DNA of 64,000 nt from an uncultured Dysosmobacter sp. (GCA_934563745.1 CAKTHE010000008.1:13542-77541); one strand, 5' to 3'. Shown: positions 40,143 to 49,667, counted from the stretch's first letter. The notes: generated by a model from the sequence alone, not told the origin. Made by a program: numbers and translations.

Positions 40143-41470
40143 TCCGGGTCACTGCGCGGGGAACGGCCCTGCAGGTTTTGCTGGCCTGCCGTACCGCCGG
40201 CGCCTGGGCAGATGCAAGCCTGAAGGCGCAGTTGGAAAAAAACGCGCTCTCCCAGGCGGATGCGGCGCTGGCCAGCCGGATCGTTTACGGTGTAATGCAG
40301 AATCAGCTACTGCTGGACTATTGGCTGGCCCCGTTTTGTACGCAGAAGCTGTCCCATTTGCAGACTCCGCTGCCGGAGATTCTGCGCATCGGGGCTTATC
40401 AGATATTATTTCTGGAAAAAGTGCCGGACCGGGCCGCGGTCAATGAAGCAGTGGAGCTTACGAAGGAAGCGGGAAGAGGGAAGGCTGCCGGATTGGTCAA
40501 TGCGGTATTGCGGGCTCTGTCCCGCAATAAGCACCAGCTGCCGCAGCCTGAGGGAGATCCCGTGCGGCGTCTGTCCATTGTATATAGCCATCCCAAGTGG
40601 TTGGTAAAGCGGCTTATGCCCCTGCTTGGCCCGGAGGAGACGGAGCAGTTTCTTGCGGCAAACAATGCCGTCGCACCCCTGAGTGTGCGGGTGAATCCCT
40701 GCAGAACGGATCCGGAGGCACTGCTCCGTGAGCTGGATGCGGCCGGGATCCGGGTGCAGCCGCACCCCTGGGTGCCCGGCAGTCTGGAGCTTTTGGGCGC
40801 AGGTGATGTGACGCGTCTGCCTTCTTTTCAGGCAGGAAGCTTTTTTGTTCAGGATGCGGCGGCATCGCTGGTGGCGGCCGTGGCTGCTCCGCAGCCGGGC
40901 AGCCGGGTGATCGACCTGTGTGCGGCGCCCGGCGGGAAGTCGTTTGGCCTGGCGGCTGCCATGAAGGATCAGGGTTCGGTCACGGCCTGTGATTTGCACG
41001 CCAATAAGCTTAAGCGGGTGGAGGCAGGGGCGGCGCGCCTCGGCTTTTCGTGCATTGAAACCTGCTGCGCCGATGGGCGGGTGTTCCGCCCGGAGTGGGC
41101 GGAGTCCGCAGATCTGGTCGTTGCTGACGTTCCCTGTTCCGGTCTGGGCGTGATCCGGAAAAAGCCGGACATCCGCTATAAAAAGCCGGACGATCTTCTG
41201 ATGATGCCGGTGATCCAGAGTGCGATTCTGGAAAATGCCGCCGCTTATGTGCGTCCGGGCGGGCAGCTGATCTATTCGACCTGCACCGTCCTGCCGGAGG
41301 AGAACGAGCAGGTGACCGACGCATTCTTGGCGGAGCATCCGGACTTTTCCCGGGAAAACTTTGAGCTTCCGGCTCCGGTCGGTACGGTCCCCGGACAGAT
41401 CACTCTCTGGCCGCAGCGTCATGGGACCGATGGCTTTTACATCTGCCGCATGCGGCGAAAGGACAGTTGA
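40139..41470 (+). CDS. rsmB: 16S rRNA m5C967 methyltransferase
   Basis: Methylates C967 of 16S rRNA. The N-terminal NusB-like domain (about residues 1-135) and the SAM-dependent domain are both present in 443 residues. SAM motif CAAPGGKSFGLA is clear, and the two catalytic cysteines lie in VPCSGLGV and YSTCTVLPEENE. It overlaps yugP by 4 bases and rlmN starts directly after it. Confidence 0.95.
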   Translation: MIRVTARGTALQVLLACRTAGAWADASLKAQLEKNALSQADAALASRIVYGVMQNQLLLDYWLAPFCTQKLSHLQTPLPEILRIGAYQILFLEKVPDRAAVNEAVELTKEAGRGKAAGLVNAVLRALSRNKHQLPQPEGDPVRRLSIVYSHPKWLVKRLMPLLGPEETEQFLAANNAVAPLSVRVNPCRTDPEALLRELDAAGIRVQPHPWVPGSLELLGAGDVTRLPSFQAGSFFVQDAAASLVAAVAAPQPGSRVIDLCAAPGGKSFGLAAAMKDQGSVTACDLHANKLKRVEAGAARLGFSCIETCCADGRVFRPEWAESADLVVADVPCSGLGVIRKKPDIRYKKPDDLLMMPVIQSAILENAAAYVRPGGQLIYSTCTVLPEENEQVTDAFLAEHPDFSRENFELPAPVGTVPGQITLWPQRHGTDGFYICRMRRKDS

Positions 41471-42514
41471 ATGACGGATCTGAAATCCATGACGCTTCCG
41501 GAAATCAGCACGCTGCTGCGTGAGATGGGGGAGCCGGCCTTTCGGGGCAAGCAGGTATTCTCCTGGCTGCACCGGGGGGCAGAGTCGTTTGATGAGATGA
41601 CCAATCTGCCCAAGGCCCTGCGGGAGAAGCTGAAGGCACGCTGCGTACTTACACCGCCGCAGCGTGCGCGCAAGCAGGTCTCCCGTCTGGACGGTACGAT
41701 CAAATACCTTTGGGAGCTTTCGGACGGCAATTGCATCGAATCGGTCGTGATGCAGTATCATCACGGAAATACAATCTGCATCTCCTCGCAGGTGGGCTGC
41801 CGGATGGGCTGCGCATTTTGCGCATCCACCGTAGCCGGGAAGGTGCGGAACCTGACACCCGGGGAAATGCTGGATCAGGTAATTTTCTCCCAGAAGGACT
41901 CCGGCCTTCCGATTTCCAACATTGTTCTGATGGGAATTGGAGAGCCGCTGGATAATCTGGATGCGGTGCTGCGCTTTTTGGAGCTTGTCAACCATCCGGA
42001 CGGACTGAATATCGGCATGCGGCATATTTCGCTTTCTACCTGCGGCCTGATCCCGGGGATCGACCGTTTGGCGCAGCTGCAGCTGCAGCTGACGCTGTCG
42101 GTTTCACTGCATGCGCCGGATGACGAAACGCGTTCGTCCATTATGCCGGTGAACCGGGCTTACCCGGTGGATGCATTGTTTGATGCCTGTCATCGCTACT
42201 TTGAAGCCACCAGCCGCCGGATCTCCTTCGAATATGCCATGATTGACGGGGTCAGTGACCGGGACTGGCAGGCGGATCTGATTGCGAAAAAGCTTCGGGG
42301 AATGCCGGGCCACGTGAATCTGATCCCGCTCAATGATGTTGTGGAAAGCAAACTGAAGCCCTCCCGCCGGATCGCGGCGTTTCAAAAACGGTTGGAGTCC
42401 CATGGCGTTACGGCGACGGTCCGGCGCAGTCTGGGCGGTGATATCGACGCTTCCTGCGGCCAGCTGCGACGGAAGGCGATGGAGGCACAAAAAGAAGAGG
42501 AGGAGCCCACATGA
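41471..42514 (+). CDS. rlmN: Dual rRNA/tRNA m2A methyltransferase
   Basis: Radical SAM enzyme that methylates A2503 of 23S rRNA and A37 of some tRNAs. The 347-residue protein has the cluster motif CRMGCAFCAST (CxxxCxxC), the SCQVGC-like block SSQVGCRMGC, and the C-terminal RRSLGGDIDASCGQL with the methyl-carrying cysteine. It overlaps the phosphatase gene by 4 bases. Confidence 0.96.
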   Translation: MTDLKSMTLPEISTLLREMGEPAFRGKQVFSWLHRGAESFDEMTNLPKALREKLKARCVLTPPQRARKQVSRLDGTIKYLWELSDGNCIESVVMQYHHGNTICISSQVGCRMGCAFCASTVAGKVRNLTPGEMLDQVIFSQKDSGLPISNIVLMGIGEPLDNLDAVLRFLELVNHPDGLNIGMRHISLSTCGLIPGIDRLAQLQLQLTLSVSLHAPDDETRSSIMPVNRAYPVDALFDACHRYFEATSRRISFEYAMIDGVSDRDWQADLIAKKLRGMPGHVNLIPLNDVVESKLKPSRRIAAFQKRLESHGVTATVRRSLGGDIDASCGQLRRKAMEAQKEEEEPT

Positions 42515-43251
42515 ATCACTGGGAAATGACCGATATCGGTCTTGTTCGCAAGGAAAACCAGGATGCTTATGCGGTTCAGGAATCCGTAGCCGGTGTTTAT
42601 ACGGTAGGGGTGGTCTGCGACGGTATGGGCGGAACAGCCGGAGGGCGGATCGCCAGTGACATCGCCGTGCGTACATATACGCAGACCCTGGCGGAACAGC
42701 TGAAGGCAGGGATGACGCCGGAGGAGCTGGAGCGGGCTTCAGCCGCGGCGGTCTCAGCGGCCAACCGGGCGATCTGCGAGGCGGCGGCTACTTTGGAAAA
42801 CTGCGACAGCATGGGAACGACTCTGGTTTCCGCCATCCTCTATCCCGGCGGGGCGGTCGTGACCAATGTGGGGGACAGCCGCGCCTATCAGGCCGGTCCC
42901 GAGGGGATCCGTCGGATCACAAAGGACCATTCCCTGGTAGAAAATATGATTGACCGGGGGGACATCACGGCGGAAGAGGCCCGCCATCATCCGGGCCGCA
43001 ATTTGATCACCCGGGCGCTGGGGCCGGACGCCAATGCCGCCTGCGACTGCTATTGCTGCACGATGGAGCAGGGGACCTTTATCCTGCTTTGTTCGGATGG
43101 ACTGGTCAACACGGTGACGGATCAGGAAATGCTGTTTGAGATCCTTCACGGAGGTGAGCTGTCCGGCTGTCTTTCCAGACTGCTGGATATCTCCAAACAA
43201 CACGGCGCGCCGGACAATGTGACGGCCGTGCTGCTGACGAACCAAAGATAA
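42511..43251 (+). CDS. stp: PP2C-type Ser/Thr phosphatase (Stp/PrpC)
   Basis: Reverses phosphorylation by the PASTA kinase encoded next. The 246-residue PP2C domain has DIGLVRKENQDAY, VVCDGMGGTAGG, NVGDSRAY and LLCSDGLVNTV, which carry the metal-binding aspartates. It has no membrane segment. The stp-prkC-rsgA order is conserved in Firmicutes. Confidence 0.95.
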   Translation: MNHWEMTDIGLVRKENQDAYAVQESVAGVYTVGVVCDGMGGTAGGRIASDIAVRTYTQTLAEQLKAGMTPEELERASAAAVSAANRAICEAAATLENCDSMGTTLVSAILYPGGAVVTNVGDSRAYQAGPEGIRRITKDHSLVENMIDRGDITAEEARHHPGRNLITRALGPDANAACDCYCCTMEQGTFILLCSDGLVNTVTDQEMLFEILHGGELSGCLSRLLDISKQHGAPDNVTAVLLTNQR

Positions 43252-43267
43252 AGGGGGCGGAAAACGT

Positions 43268-45199
43268 ATGGATCCTTATATCGGAAAAATGCTGGACAAC
43301 CGTTATGAAATTCTGGAGCGGATCGGGACCGGAGGTATGGCGGTTGTGTATAAGGCGAAGTGCCATCTGCTCAACCGCATGGTCGCCATCAAGATCCTGA
43401 AAAGTGATCTGGCCCAGGATGAGGATTTTCGCCGGAGATTCAATGCGGAATCCCTGGCCGTCGCGCAGCTGTCCCACCCGAACATTGTGTCCATTTATGA
43501 TGTGTCCCGGGGTGGCGACACCGAATATATCGTGATGGAGCTGATCGACGGTATCACCCTCAAGCAGTATATGGAAAAGCGCGGCCAGCTGAGCTGGAAG
43601 GAAGCGCTGCATTTTATCACGCAGATCATGCGGGCGCTGAGTCACGCGCACAGCCGGGGCATTATTCATCGGGACATCAAGCCCCAGAATATTATGGTGC
43701 TTCGGGATGGAAGCGTGCGGGTGGCCGATTTCGGGATCGCCTGCCTGGAAAACTCCGCCCAGACGATGACCCAGGAAGCCCTTGGGTCGGTGCACTACAT
43801 TTCACCGGAGCAGGCCCGGGGAGACCGGATCGACCCGCGCTCCGATATTTACTCGGCCGGCGTGGTGCTCTATGAGATGCTGACCAGCCGCTTGCCCTTT
43901 GAGGGGGACTCGGCCGTTTCCGTGGCGATCCAGCACCTTTCCTCGATTCCTCTGGCCCCCAGAGAGATCAATCCGGACATTCCCGAAGCGCTGGAATTGA
44001 TCTGCATGAAGGCCATGGCGGCGGATCTGGACAAGCGTTACCCCTCCGCCGATGCGATGATCGCGGACCTGGAGGCATTTCGCCGGAATCCCGGCGTGGT
44101 ACTGGAATACTCCATGGATGACCTGCATCCGGAAGAGCTGGACGAACCGACCCGGCCGCTGCGCACGGCGCATCTGGAAGCGTCCTCCGCCTCCGGCCGC
44201 CGCTTGGGAAGGGAAGAGCCGGATCACAGCAGCCGCAGTCCCGCTTCCGACCCGGAGCCCCGGAAGTCCCGCACAGCGCTGATTGTCGGCGGAATTGCCA
44301 TGGCTGTGGTCATTGCGGTACTGCTTTTCACCACGATCCTTAAATCCTTCGGCGGAAACGCGGTGACGGAATACAGCGTTCCCAACGTGATCGGCTACAC
44401 TAAGGAGCAGGCGGAAGCGCTGGATACCGTGAAGGATATTTTTGAGATTCATGTGGCCGGAACAAAGCCCAGCAGCAAGTACCCGGTTGATACGATTGTG
44501 GAGCAGGATCCTAAAGAGGGTACCGCAAAAAAGAGCAATCTGGTCATTGATGTATGGCTCAGCTCCGGGGAGAATTCGGGGGCCATGCCGGATCTTACCA
44601 AGCATGAGGCCCGGGAGGCGGAGATCCTTCTGCAGACGCTGAAGGATCAGCTGAGCCTGACCATTCAGACGGAGGAAGCGTATTCCTCGGAGATAACTGT
44701 GGGCTATGTCATTTCCACCGATCCGGCGGACGGGGCAGAGCTTCATGAGGGCGACACGATTACGCTGACGGTCAGCAAGGGGCCTGATAAGGTGACGGTG
44801 ATCCCCTTTACCGGACAGAATATCGAGGACGTTGAAAAGACGCTGAAGGATATGGGCCTGGTGTGCGGGAAGATCTCCATGGAGGACAGCGACCAGGATG
44901 CAGGGATCGTGCTGGATCAAAGCATCGATCCGGGAACGCAGGTGCCGGCCAACACCACCATCGATTTTACGGTCAGCTCCGGGCTGGCCAAGGCCACCAT
45001 CGACTATACCTATACGCTGCCGACCGACCGGGAGAGCGTGAATCTTGTGATCACTGTGGCGGGCGAGACCCAGTATTCCGATACCGTGGACTGTGGGATG
45101 GGGTCCATTACCGTTCCTCTGAGCGGCTCCGGCTCCTGCCGGATCAACGTCTATGAAGACGACGTTCTGACCAAGACCGAAACGGTGGTGTTCAATTGA
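43268..45199 (+). CDS. prkC: PASTA-domain Ser/Thr protein kinase
   Basis: Transmembrane Hanks-type kinase that senses peptidoglycan fragments; in Bacillus it also triggers germination. The kinase domain (about 12-275) has GTGGMAVVYKAK, HRDIKPQNIMVL and DFGIAC. One membrane helix lies near residues 338-358. Three PASTA repeats follow (about 370-580), then a short extra beta domain. Full length is 643 residues. It overlaps rsgA by 4 bases. Confidence 0.96.
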   Translation: MDPYIGKMLDNRYEILERIGTGGMAVVYKAKCHLLNRMVAIKILKSDLAQDEDFRRRFNAESLAVAQLSHPNIVSIYDVSRGGDTEYIVMELIDGITLKQYMEKRGQLSWKEALHFITQIMRALSHAHSRGIIHRDIKPQNIMVLRDGSVRVADFGIACLENSAQTMTQEALGSVHYISPEQARGDRIDPRSDIYSAGVVLYEMLTSRLPFEGDSAVSVAIQHLSSIPLAPREINPDIPEALELICMKAMAADLDKRYPSADAMIADLEAFRRNPGVVLEYSMDDLHPEELDEPTRPLRTAHLEASSASGRRLGREEPDHSSRSPASDPEPRKSRTALIVGGIAMAVVIAVLLFTTILKSFGGNAVTEYSVPNVIGYTKEQAEALDTVKDIFEIHVAGTKPSSKYPVDTIVEQDPKEGTAKKSNLVIDVWLSSGENSGAMPDLTKHEAREAEILLQTLKDQLSLTIQTEEAYSSEITVGYVISTDPADGAELHEGDTITLTVSKGPDKVTVIPFTGQNIEDVEKTLKDMGLVCGKISMEDSDQDAGIVLDQSIDPGTQVPANTTIDFTVSSGLAKATIDYTYTLPTDRESVNLVITVAGETQYSDTVDCGMGSITVPLSGSGSCRINVYEDDVLTKTETVVFN

Positions 45200-46080
45200 T
45201 CCGGGGCAGAATACAAAAGGCGCTGAGCGGTTTTTATTATGTGGACAGCGAGGCAGGACTGGTGACCTGCCGGGCCCGGGGAAAATTCCGCAAGGAAGGA
45301 CTCTCTCCCTTGGTGGGAGACTGGGTTGAGGTGCAGGAGCTGCCCGGCGGCGAGGGGCGGATCGATGTGATAGAACCCAGGAAAAATGCCTTTGCCCGTC
45401 CGGCGGTGGCCAATATTGATCAGCTGGTGGTCGTGGCTTCCCAGGCGATCCCGCAGACCTCTGCATATTTGATCGACCGGATTGCCTCCATTGCCCAGCT
45501 GAAGGGCTGTGACGTTGTTCTGGTGCTGAACAAATGCGATTTGGATCCGGCGGATGCACTTTACGCCATTTACAGCAAAGTCGGGTTCCCCTGCTTTCGC
45601 TGCAGCGCGGCTACCGGAGCGGGAATCGATGCGCTGCGGGCACAGCTTTCCGGCAAGCTATCTGCCTTTACAGGCAACTCAGGAGTGGGAAAGTCCAGCA
45701 TTTTAAACGCCCTGGATCCGCGGTTTCATCTGCAGACCGGGACAGTCAGCGAGGCGTTGGGCCGGGGCCGCCATACGACCCGCCATGTGGAGCTTTTTTC
45801 GCTGGCCTCCGGCGGCGCGATCGTGGATACGCCGGGGTTCTCGTCCTTTGACGAAGAGGAGCTGAATCTGGAGCTGAAGGAACATCTTCCGGAGACCTTT
45901 CCGGAGTTCCGCCCTTACCTGGACCGGTGCCGCTTTGCAGGGTGCAGCCATACGAAGGAGCGGGGCTGCGCCGTGCTGGAGGCGCTGCACCGCGGCGAGA
46001 TTCAAAAGAGCCGGCATGAGAGCTATCTGCGGCTTTATGAAGAGCTGAAGCCGCTTCACAGCTGGGATCGAAAGAAATAA
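45196..46080 (+). CDS. rsgA: Ribosome small-subunit GTPase RsgA
   Basis: Circularly permuted GTPase that helps mature the 30S subunit. The 294-residue protein has an OB fold, then the G motifs in permuted order: NKCD (G4), GNSGVGKSSILN (G1), DTPGF (G3). The C-terminal zinc site CRFAGCSHTKERGC is intact. It ends the long operon at a 44-base perfect palindrome. Confidence 0.96.
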   Translation: MIRGRIQKALSGFYYVDSEAGLVTCRARGKFRKEGLSPLVGDWVEVQELPGGEGRIDVIEPRKNAFARPAVANIDQLVVVASQAIPQTSAYLIDRIASIAQLKGCDVVLVLNKCDLDPADALYAIYSKVGFPCFRCSAATGAGIDALRAQLSGKLSAFTGNSGVGKSSILNALDPRFHLQTGTVSEALGRGRHTTRHVELFSLASGGAIVDTPGFSSFDEEELNLELKEHLPETFPEFRPYLDRCRFAGCSHTKERGCAVLEALHRGEIQKSRHESYLRLYEELKPLHSWDRKK

Positions 46081-46099
46081 AAGGGGAGACCCTCTGAAA

Positions 46100-46152
46100 G
46101 GAACCAGGCCGCGCCGGAGAATTCTCCGGCGCGGCCTGGTTCCCCCTTTTTG
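46100..46152 (+). terminator. Long palindromic terminator after rsgA
   Basis: A perfect 44-base palindrome (46100-46143) centred on GAATTC with arms GGAACCAGGCCGCGCCGGAG, followed by CCC and TTTTT. It lies 20 bases after the rsgA stop. The stem is unusually long and GC-rich. Confidence 0.85.
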
Positions 46153-46191
46153 TCCCATTGTATATACTGAAAGCAGAGAGGGGTGTGGACC

Positions 46192-46347
46192 ATGTTTCGG
46201 GGAAACGGCGGGGGCTGCATCCTTGGGATTTTTGCCGTGGCTATGGGGGCCGGAATCCTGATCGCGGCGATTTTCCCGGTGGGTGCACTGTTGTTTTTGG
46301 TTGCATTTTTGCTGATTGCCTGCGGCTGTGCATGCATCCGGCACTGA
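46192..46347 (+). CDS. Small Gly/Cys-rich membrane protein
   Basis: A 51-residue protein I do not recognise. It starts MFRGNGGGCILGIFAVAMG, has one long or two short hydrophobic stretches (about residues 9-46), and ends ACGCACIRH. Ribosome site GAGAGGGG lies about 9 bases before the ATG. It is directly followed, 14 bases later, by spoVM, so it may be a spore protein too. TATATACT about 20 bases upstream of the ATG could be part of a promoter. The function is unknown. Confidence 0.55.
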   Translation: MFRGNGGGCILGIFAVAMGAGILIAAIFPVGALLFLVAFLLIACGCACIRH

Positions 46348-46361
46348 AAGGAGTTTAAGGT

Positions 46362-46436
46362 ATGAAGATCGTTGTTTGGAAATCACCGAAGATGCTCAGC
46401 GGGATCCTGCGCCGACTGTTCCGGATCCATGAATAA
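46362..46436 (+). CDS. spoVM: Spore morphogenesis peptide SpoVM
   Basis: A 24-residue amphipathic peptide, MKIVVWKSPKMLSGILRRLF and IHE at the end after Arg. In Bacillus the 26-residue SpoVM recognises the curved outer forespore membrane and recruits SpoIVA. The pattern MK....K.PK.L.GI.R matches the Bacillus peptide, including the Pro-Lys. The ATG has AAAGGAG 12 bases upstream. In Bacillus, spoVM also lies downstream of prpC-prkC-rsgA, so position supports the call. SpoIVA is encoded 4.4 kb further on. Confidence 0.85.
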   Translation: MKIVVWKSPKMLSGILRRLFRIHE

Positions 46437-46496
46437 AACGTCCCGGCCGCTCATAGACTGCATCAGACTTTGAACGACCGGGAAAGGATGAGGCTC

Positions 46497-48041
46497 ATGG
46501 AACTTGAATTGAAAAAGGTCCGTTTCGATACATACGAAGGAACTTCGGAAGTAACACTCACGCAGGAAGAGACGGAGGAGACCATTGTGCCGGACTATTG
46601 TCCGGATATTGCGCGCATCATTGATGCCCAGGGGACCGTTTTTCTGCACAGTCGGGAGCTGCGGGAGGGGAAAGCGGAGGTGTCCGGGACCGTCCGCGTT
46701 GCCGTGCTGTATACGCCGGAGGGAGAGAGCGGGATCCGCACGCTGGAATTTGCGATCCCCTTTTCTGCAGAGACGGACGGAAAGAGCATGGGTGAGTGCT
46801 GTTTCCTGTCCGCCGCTGCAGAGACGGAGTTTCTGGAGACGCGGATTCTAAACCCCAGGAAGGTTTTTACCCGCTGCAAGCTGGTCATTCGGCTTATGGG
46901 CTATCGCAGGGCGGCATTGGAGTTCTGCACCGATACGGCGGAGCAGACGCAGCCCCTCTGTCTGGAAAAATATCAGGAGCTGCAGCACGGTTCGTTTCTC
47001 TCGGACATCTGCGAAAAGGATTTTACGTTTTCCGATGAATGGGATCTTTCGCCGGGCCGGGAGGGTGCGGCTGAAATTCTGACAAGCCGCGTGACTGCCT
47101 CCGTCACGGAAGCCAAAACCGTTGGAAGCAAGCTGGTTGTCCGCGGCCTTTTTCGGCTTACGCTGCTGTATAAGACCCCAAGCGGACACTATGCGACGTC
47201 TTCGGGAGAGGAGCTGGCGTTCTCCCAGATCGCGGAGATTGATGGAGCCGGCGAGGGCTGTGTTCCGTCGGTGCAGCTGCAGCTGACCGGCAGCGACATT
47301 CAGATCGCCCCCGATTCCGGCGGAGACGGCCGAAAGCTGGAGGTAACGCTCTATCTTCATATGATGGCCTTTTTGCGGCAGGAGCGGGAGCTGACTCTTC
47401 TAAGCGATTTGTACAGCACGGCTTACGATCTTACTTATGAAGCGCAGCCGCTTACGCTGACAGAGCGCTGTGAGACGCTGACGCGGCGCCAAAGCGTGCG
47501 GGAGGTACTGGAGATCGGTGTGGTCGCCGACTCCGTTCTTCTGGCCTGGGCCGGCTGCGGAGCGGTCAGCGTCAGCAGGGAGGGCGAGGGGGTCACCCTC
47601 CGGACCCGCGCGGCTATTCGGGTTCTTTACCTGGATGAGGGCGGAGCTGCCCTGCTGGCGGAGCGCAGCGTGGAGGTCAGCACCTCTTTGGAGCTGCCGG
47701 ATAACGGCTGCATCAGCGCGCGGGCCTGCTGCCCGGAGGAGATACAGAGCAGCCTGGCCGACCATGGGATCGAGGTGCGCTTCCCGGTGGAATTCACCGT
47801 GGAGGCCAGCACGCAGAAGAAGCGTGTTTGCCTGAGCGCTGTGAAGATCAATACGGAGACACCCAAGGATCTGAGCGGGACGCCGTCCCTGGTACTGCGC
47901 AGCCTGCATAAAGATGAGCGGGTCTGGGATCTGGCGAAGGCGTATAATACGACCATCGATATGATCCTGTCCGCCAACGGACTGGAAGCCGAAAACATCC
48001 CCAAGGACCAGCTGCTGCTGATCCCGAGAAAGCGGCTGTGA
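46497..48041 (+). CDS. SPOCS (DUF3794) and LysM protein
   Basis: A 514-residue protein with repeated SPOCS/DUF3794 domains and a C-terminal LysM peptidoglycan-binding domain (about 468-512, DERVWDLAKAYNTTIDMILSANGL and DQLLLIPRKRL). An N-terminal SPOCS segment has QEETEETIVPDYCPDIARII. Such proteins are found in spore coat or envelope layers of Clostridia (compare the Bacillus YkvP/SafA type). The ATG at 46497 has AAAGGA 9 bases upstream. It follows spoVM by 60 bases. Confidence 0.87.
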   Translation: MELELKKVRFDTYEGTSEVTLTQEETEETIVPDYCPDIARIIDAQGTVFLHSRELREGKAEVSGTVRVAVLYTPEGESGIRTLEFAIPFSAETDGKSMGECCFLSAAAETEFLETRILNPRKVFTRCKLVIRLMGYRRAALEFCTDTAEQTQPLCLEKYQELQHGSFLSDICEKDFTFSDEWDLSPGREGAAEILTSRVTASVTEAKTVGSKLVVRGLFRLTLLYKTPSGHYATSSGEELAFSQIAEIDGAGEGCVPSVQLQLTGSDIQIAPDSGGDGRKLEVTLYLHMMAFLRQERELTLLSDLYSTAYDLTYEAQPLTLTERCETLTRRQSVREVLEIGVVADSVLLAWAGCGAVSVSREGEGVTLRTRAAIRVLYLDEGGAALLAERSVEVSTSLELPDNGCISARACCPEEIQSSLADHGIEVRFPVEFTVEASTQKKRVCLSAVKINTETPKDLSGTPSLVLRSLHKDERVWDLAKAYNTTIDMILSANGLEAENIPKDQLLLIPRKRL

Positions 48042-48045
48042 GCGC

Positions 48046-48083
48046 AAAAAACGTCCCCGGAGCATGCTCCGGGGACGTTTTTT
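48046..48083. terminator. Bidirectional palindromic terminator
   Basis: A 38-base perfect palindrome centred on GCATGC, with six A residues on the left and T residues on the right. It can end the SPOCS gene on the plus strand and the ABC transporter operon on the minus strand. Confidence 0.93.
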
Positions 48084-48091
48084 TGTGAAGC

Positions 48092-48850
48092 TTAGTTGGA
48101 GAAACGGGCCAGGAACTGACGGGTCCGCTCCTCCCGGGGGCTGTTGATGACCTGCCGGGGGTCGCCCTCTTCCACGATCACGCCGCCGTCCATGAAGATG
48201 ACCCGGTCTGCGACATCCCGGGCAAATGCCATCTCATGGGTCACGATGACCATGGTCATGTGTTCCTCGGCCAATTGACGAATCACCTTCAGAATCTCAC
48301 CGGTCAGTTCGGGATCCAGCGCGGAGGTCGGCTCATCGAAAAAGAGGATTTCCGGCTTCATGGCCAAGGCCCGGGCAATGGCCACCCGCTGCTGCTGCCC
48401 GCCGGAGAGCTGGCAGGGGTATGCGTTTGCCTTGTCCGAAAGGCCCATTTTCCGCAGAAGCACCTCGGCCTCTGCGCGGACCTGGGCCGGATCCCGCTTC
48501 AGGACCGACACAGGTGCGTCCGTCAGATTTTTCATAACGGAGTAGTGGGGGAACAGATTGAAATTCTGGAATACCAGACCAAAGTACTTCCGAATCTCCT
48601 GCAGATCCTTACGATAGACGGCTTGGCCGGTTTCATCGGTCCAGACAGCCGGCGTTCCCATGTATGAGAGCTTGCCGCTGTCCATTTGCGTCAGAAGGGT
48701 CGCACAGCGAAGCAGCGTGGACTTTCCGGAACCGGAAGGGCCGATGATGGCCACGACCTCGCCCTTTTCAACGCGCAGCGAGATGTCCTTAAGAACATGA
48801 AGCTGATCGTCATAGCTCTTTTTTACGTGTTCAAGCTCCATTACCGGCAT
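48092..48850 (-). CDS. Amino-acid ABC transporter ATPase
   Basis: Polar amino-acid (GlnQ/HisP-type) ATP-binding subunit of 252 residues. It has Walker [10 protein letters not shown], the signature [15 protein letters not shown], Walker [15 protein letters not shown] and the switch His in VTHEM. The ATG at 48850 follows GAGGAGG by 7 bases; the frame is open 57 codons further upstream into the permease gene but that part is not family sequence. Last gene of a binding protein-permease-ATPase operon. Confidence 0.94.
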   Translation of the reverse strand: MPVMELEHVKKSYDDQLHVLKDISLRVEKGEVVAIIGPSGSGKSTLLRCATLLTQMDSGKLSYMGTPAVWTDETGQAVYRKDLQEIRKYFGLVFQNFNLFPHYSVMKNLTDAPVSVLKRDPAQVRAEAEVLLRKMGLSDKANAYPCQLSGGQQQRVAIARALAMKPEILFFDEPTSALDPELTGEILKVIRQLAEEHMTMVIVTHEMAFARDVADRVIFMDGGVIVEEGDPRQVINSPREERTRQFLARFSN

Positions 48851-48863
48851 AAAAGACACCTCC

Positions 48864-49583
48864 TCACTGATAGTAGGCCAGGCTGCGCTCAATCCGCTCC
48901 ATTGCCCAAGCCACGACTGCATTAAAAATAAAATAGAACAAACCTGCCACGAAAAGGGGATACACGGTGGTCTTTGCCGCGGCGATCTGCTTGGCAACGG
49001 TGAACATCTCCGTATAGGCAATCACGAAAGCCAGCGAGGTGTCTTTGACCAGCGTGATCACCTCATTGGTGACCGGCGGCAGGACCCGCTTGATCATCTG
49101 CGGCAGAATGATTTTGAAAAAGGTCTGACGTTTGTTGTATCCCAGGACCTGCGCCGCCTCATACTGCCCGGCGGGGATAGATTCGATGCCGGAACGGAAG
49201 ATCTCTGCAAAATAAGCGGCGTAGTTGATGGAGAAGGCCAGGATCGCGGCCACGATCCGGTAGGACGCGGACAGGCGAATCTTGAAGATGTAGTACGGCC
49301 CGAAGAAGACCAGAAAAATCTGAAGCATCAGGGGCGTGCCGCGCAGGATCGAGATGAGAAAGCGAAAGACCAGCTCGATGGGCCGGAACCGGGCCAACAC
49401 CCGCGCCGCCTTTCCGGACGGCCGTCCCGGACGGACCAGGAACGCGAACGGAGCCCATTTGGACATGCGCCCGAAGGTAACCAGAAGGCCGAGGGGCAGG
49501 GAAAAGAGCAGCGTCGAAAAGAAAAGCAGCAGGGTGTTGCCCATGCCGTCCATAAGCTGGGATACCAGATTTGCAAAATTCAT
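48864..49583 (-). CDS. Amino-acid ABC transporter permease
   Basis: HisM/GlnP-type permease of 239 residues with about five membrane helices. The coupling motif region is YEAAQVLGYNKRQTFFKIILPQ, and RGTPLMLQIFLVFF is also conserved. An insertion of charged residues (FLVRPGRPSGKAARVLARFRP) follows the first helix. It lies 13 bases upstream of the ATPase gene. Confidence 0.92.
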   Translation of the reverse strand: MNFANLVSQLMDGMGNTLLLFFSTLLFSLPLGLLVTFGRMSKWAPFAFLVRPGRPSGKAARVLARFRPIELVFRFLISILRGTPLMLQIFLVFFGPYYIFKIRLSASYRIVAAILAFSINYAAYFAEIFRSGIESIPAGQYEAAQVLGYNKRQTFFKIILPQMIKRVLPPVTNEVITLVKDTSLAFVIAYTEMFTVAKQIAAAKTTVYPLFVAGLFYFIFNAVVAWAMERIERSLAYYQ

Positions 49584-49667
49584 CGGATTTCTCCTTAAGA
49601 CGCCAAAAGGAGCGCAGGGGATTGACCTGCGTCCCGATTGGCTTGAAGTTTATGAAACTGAGGGGAA

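Noticed and set aside
48851..49021. 57-residue N-terminal extension of the ABC ATPase
   Set aside because: It lies in the permease gene in another frame; the start at 48850 has GAGGAGG and matches the family.
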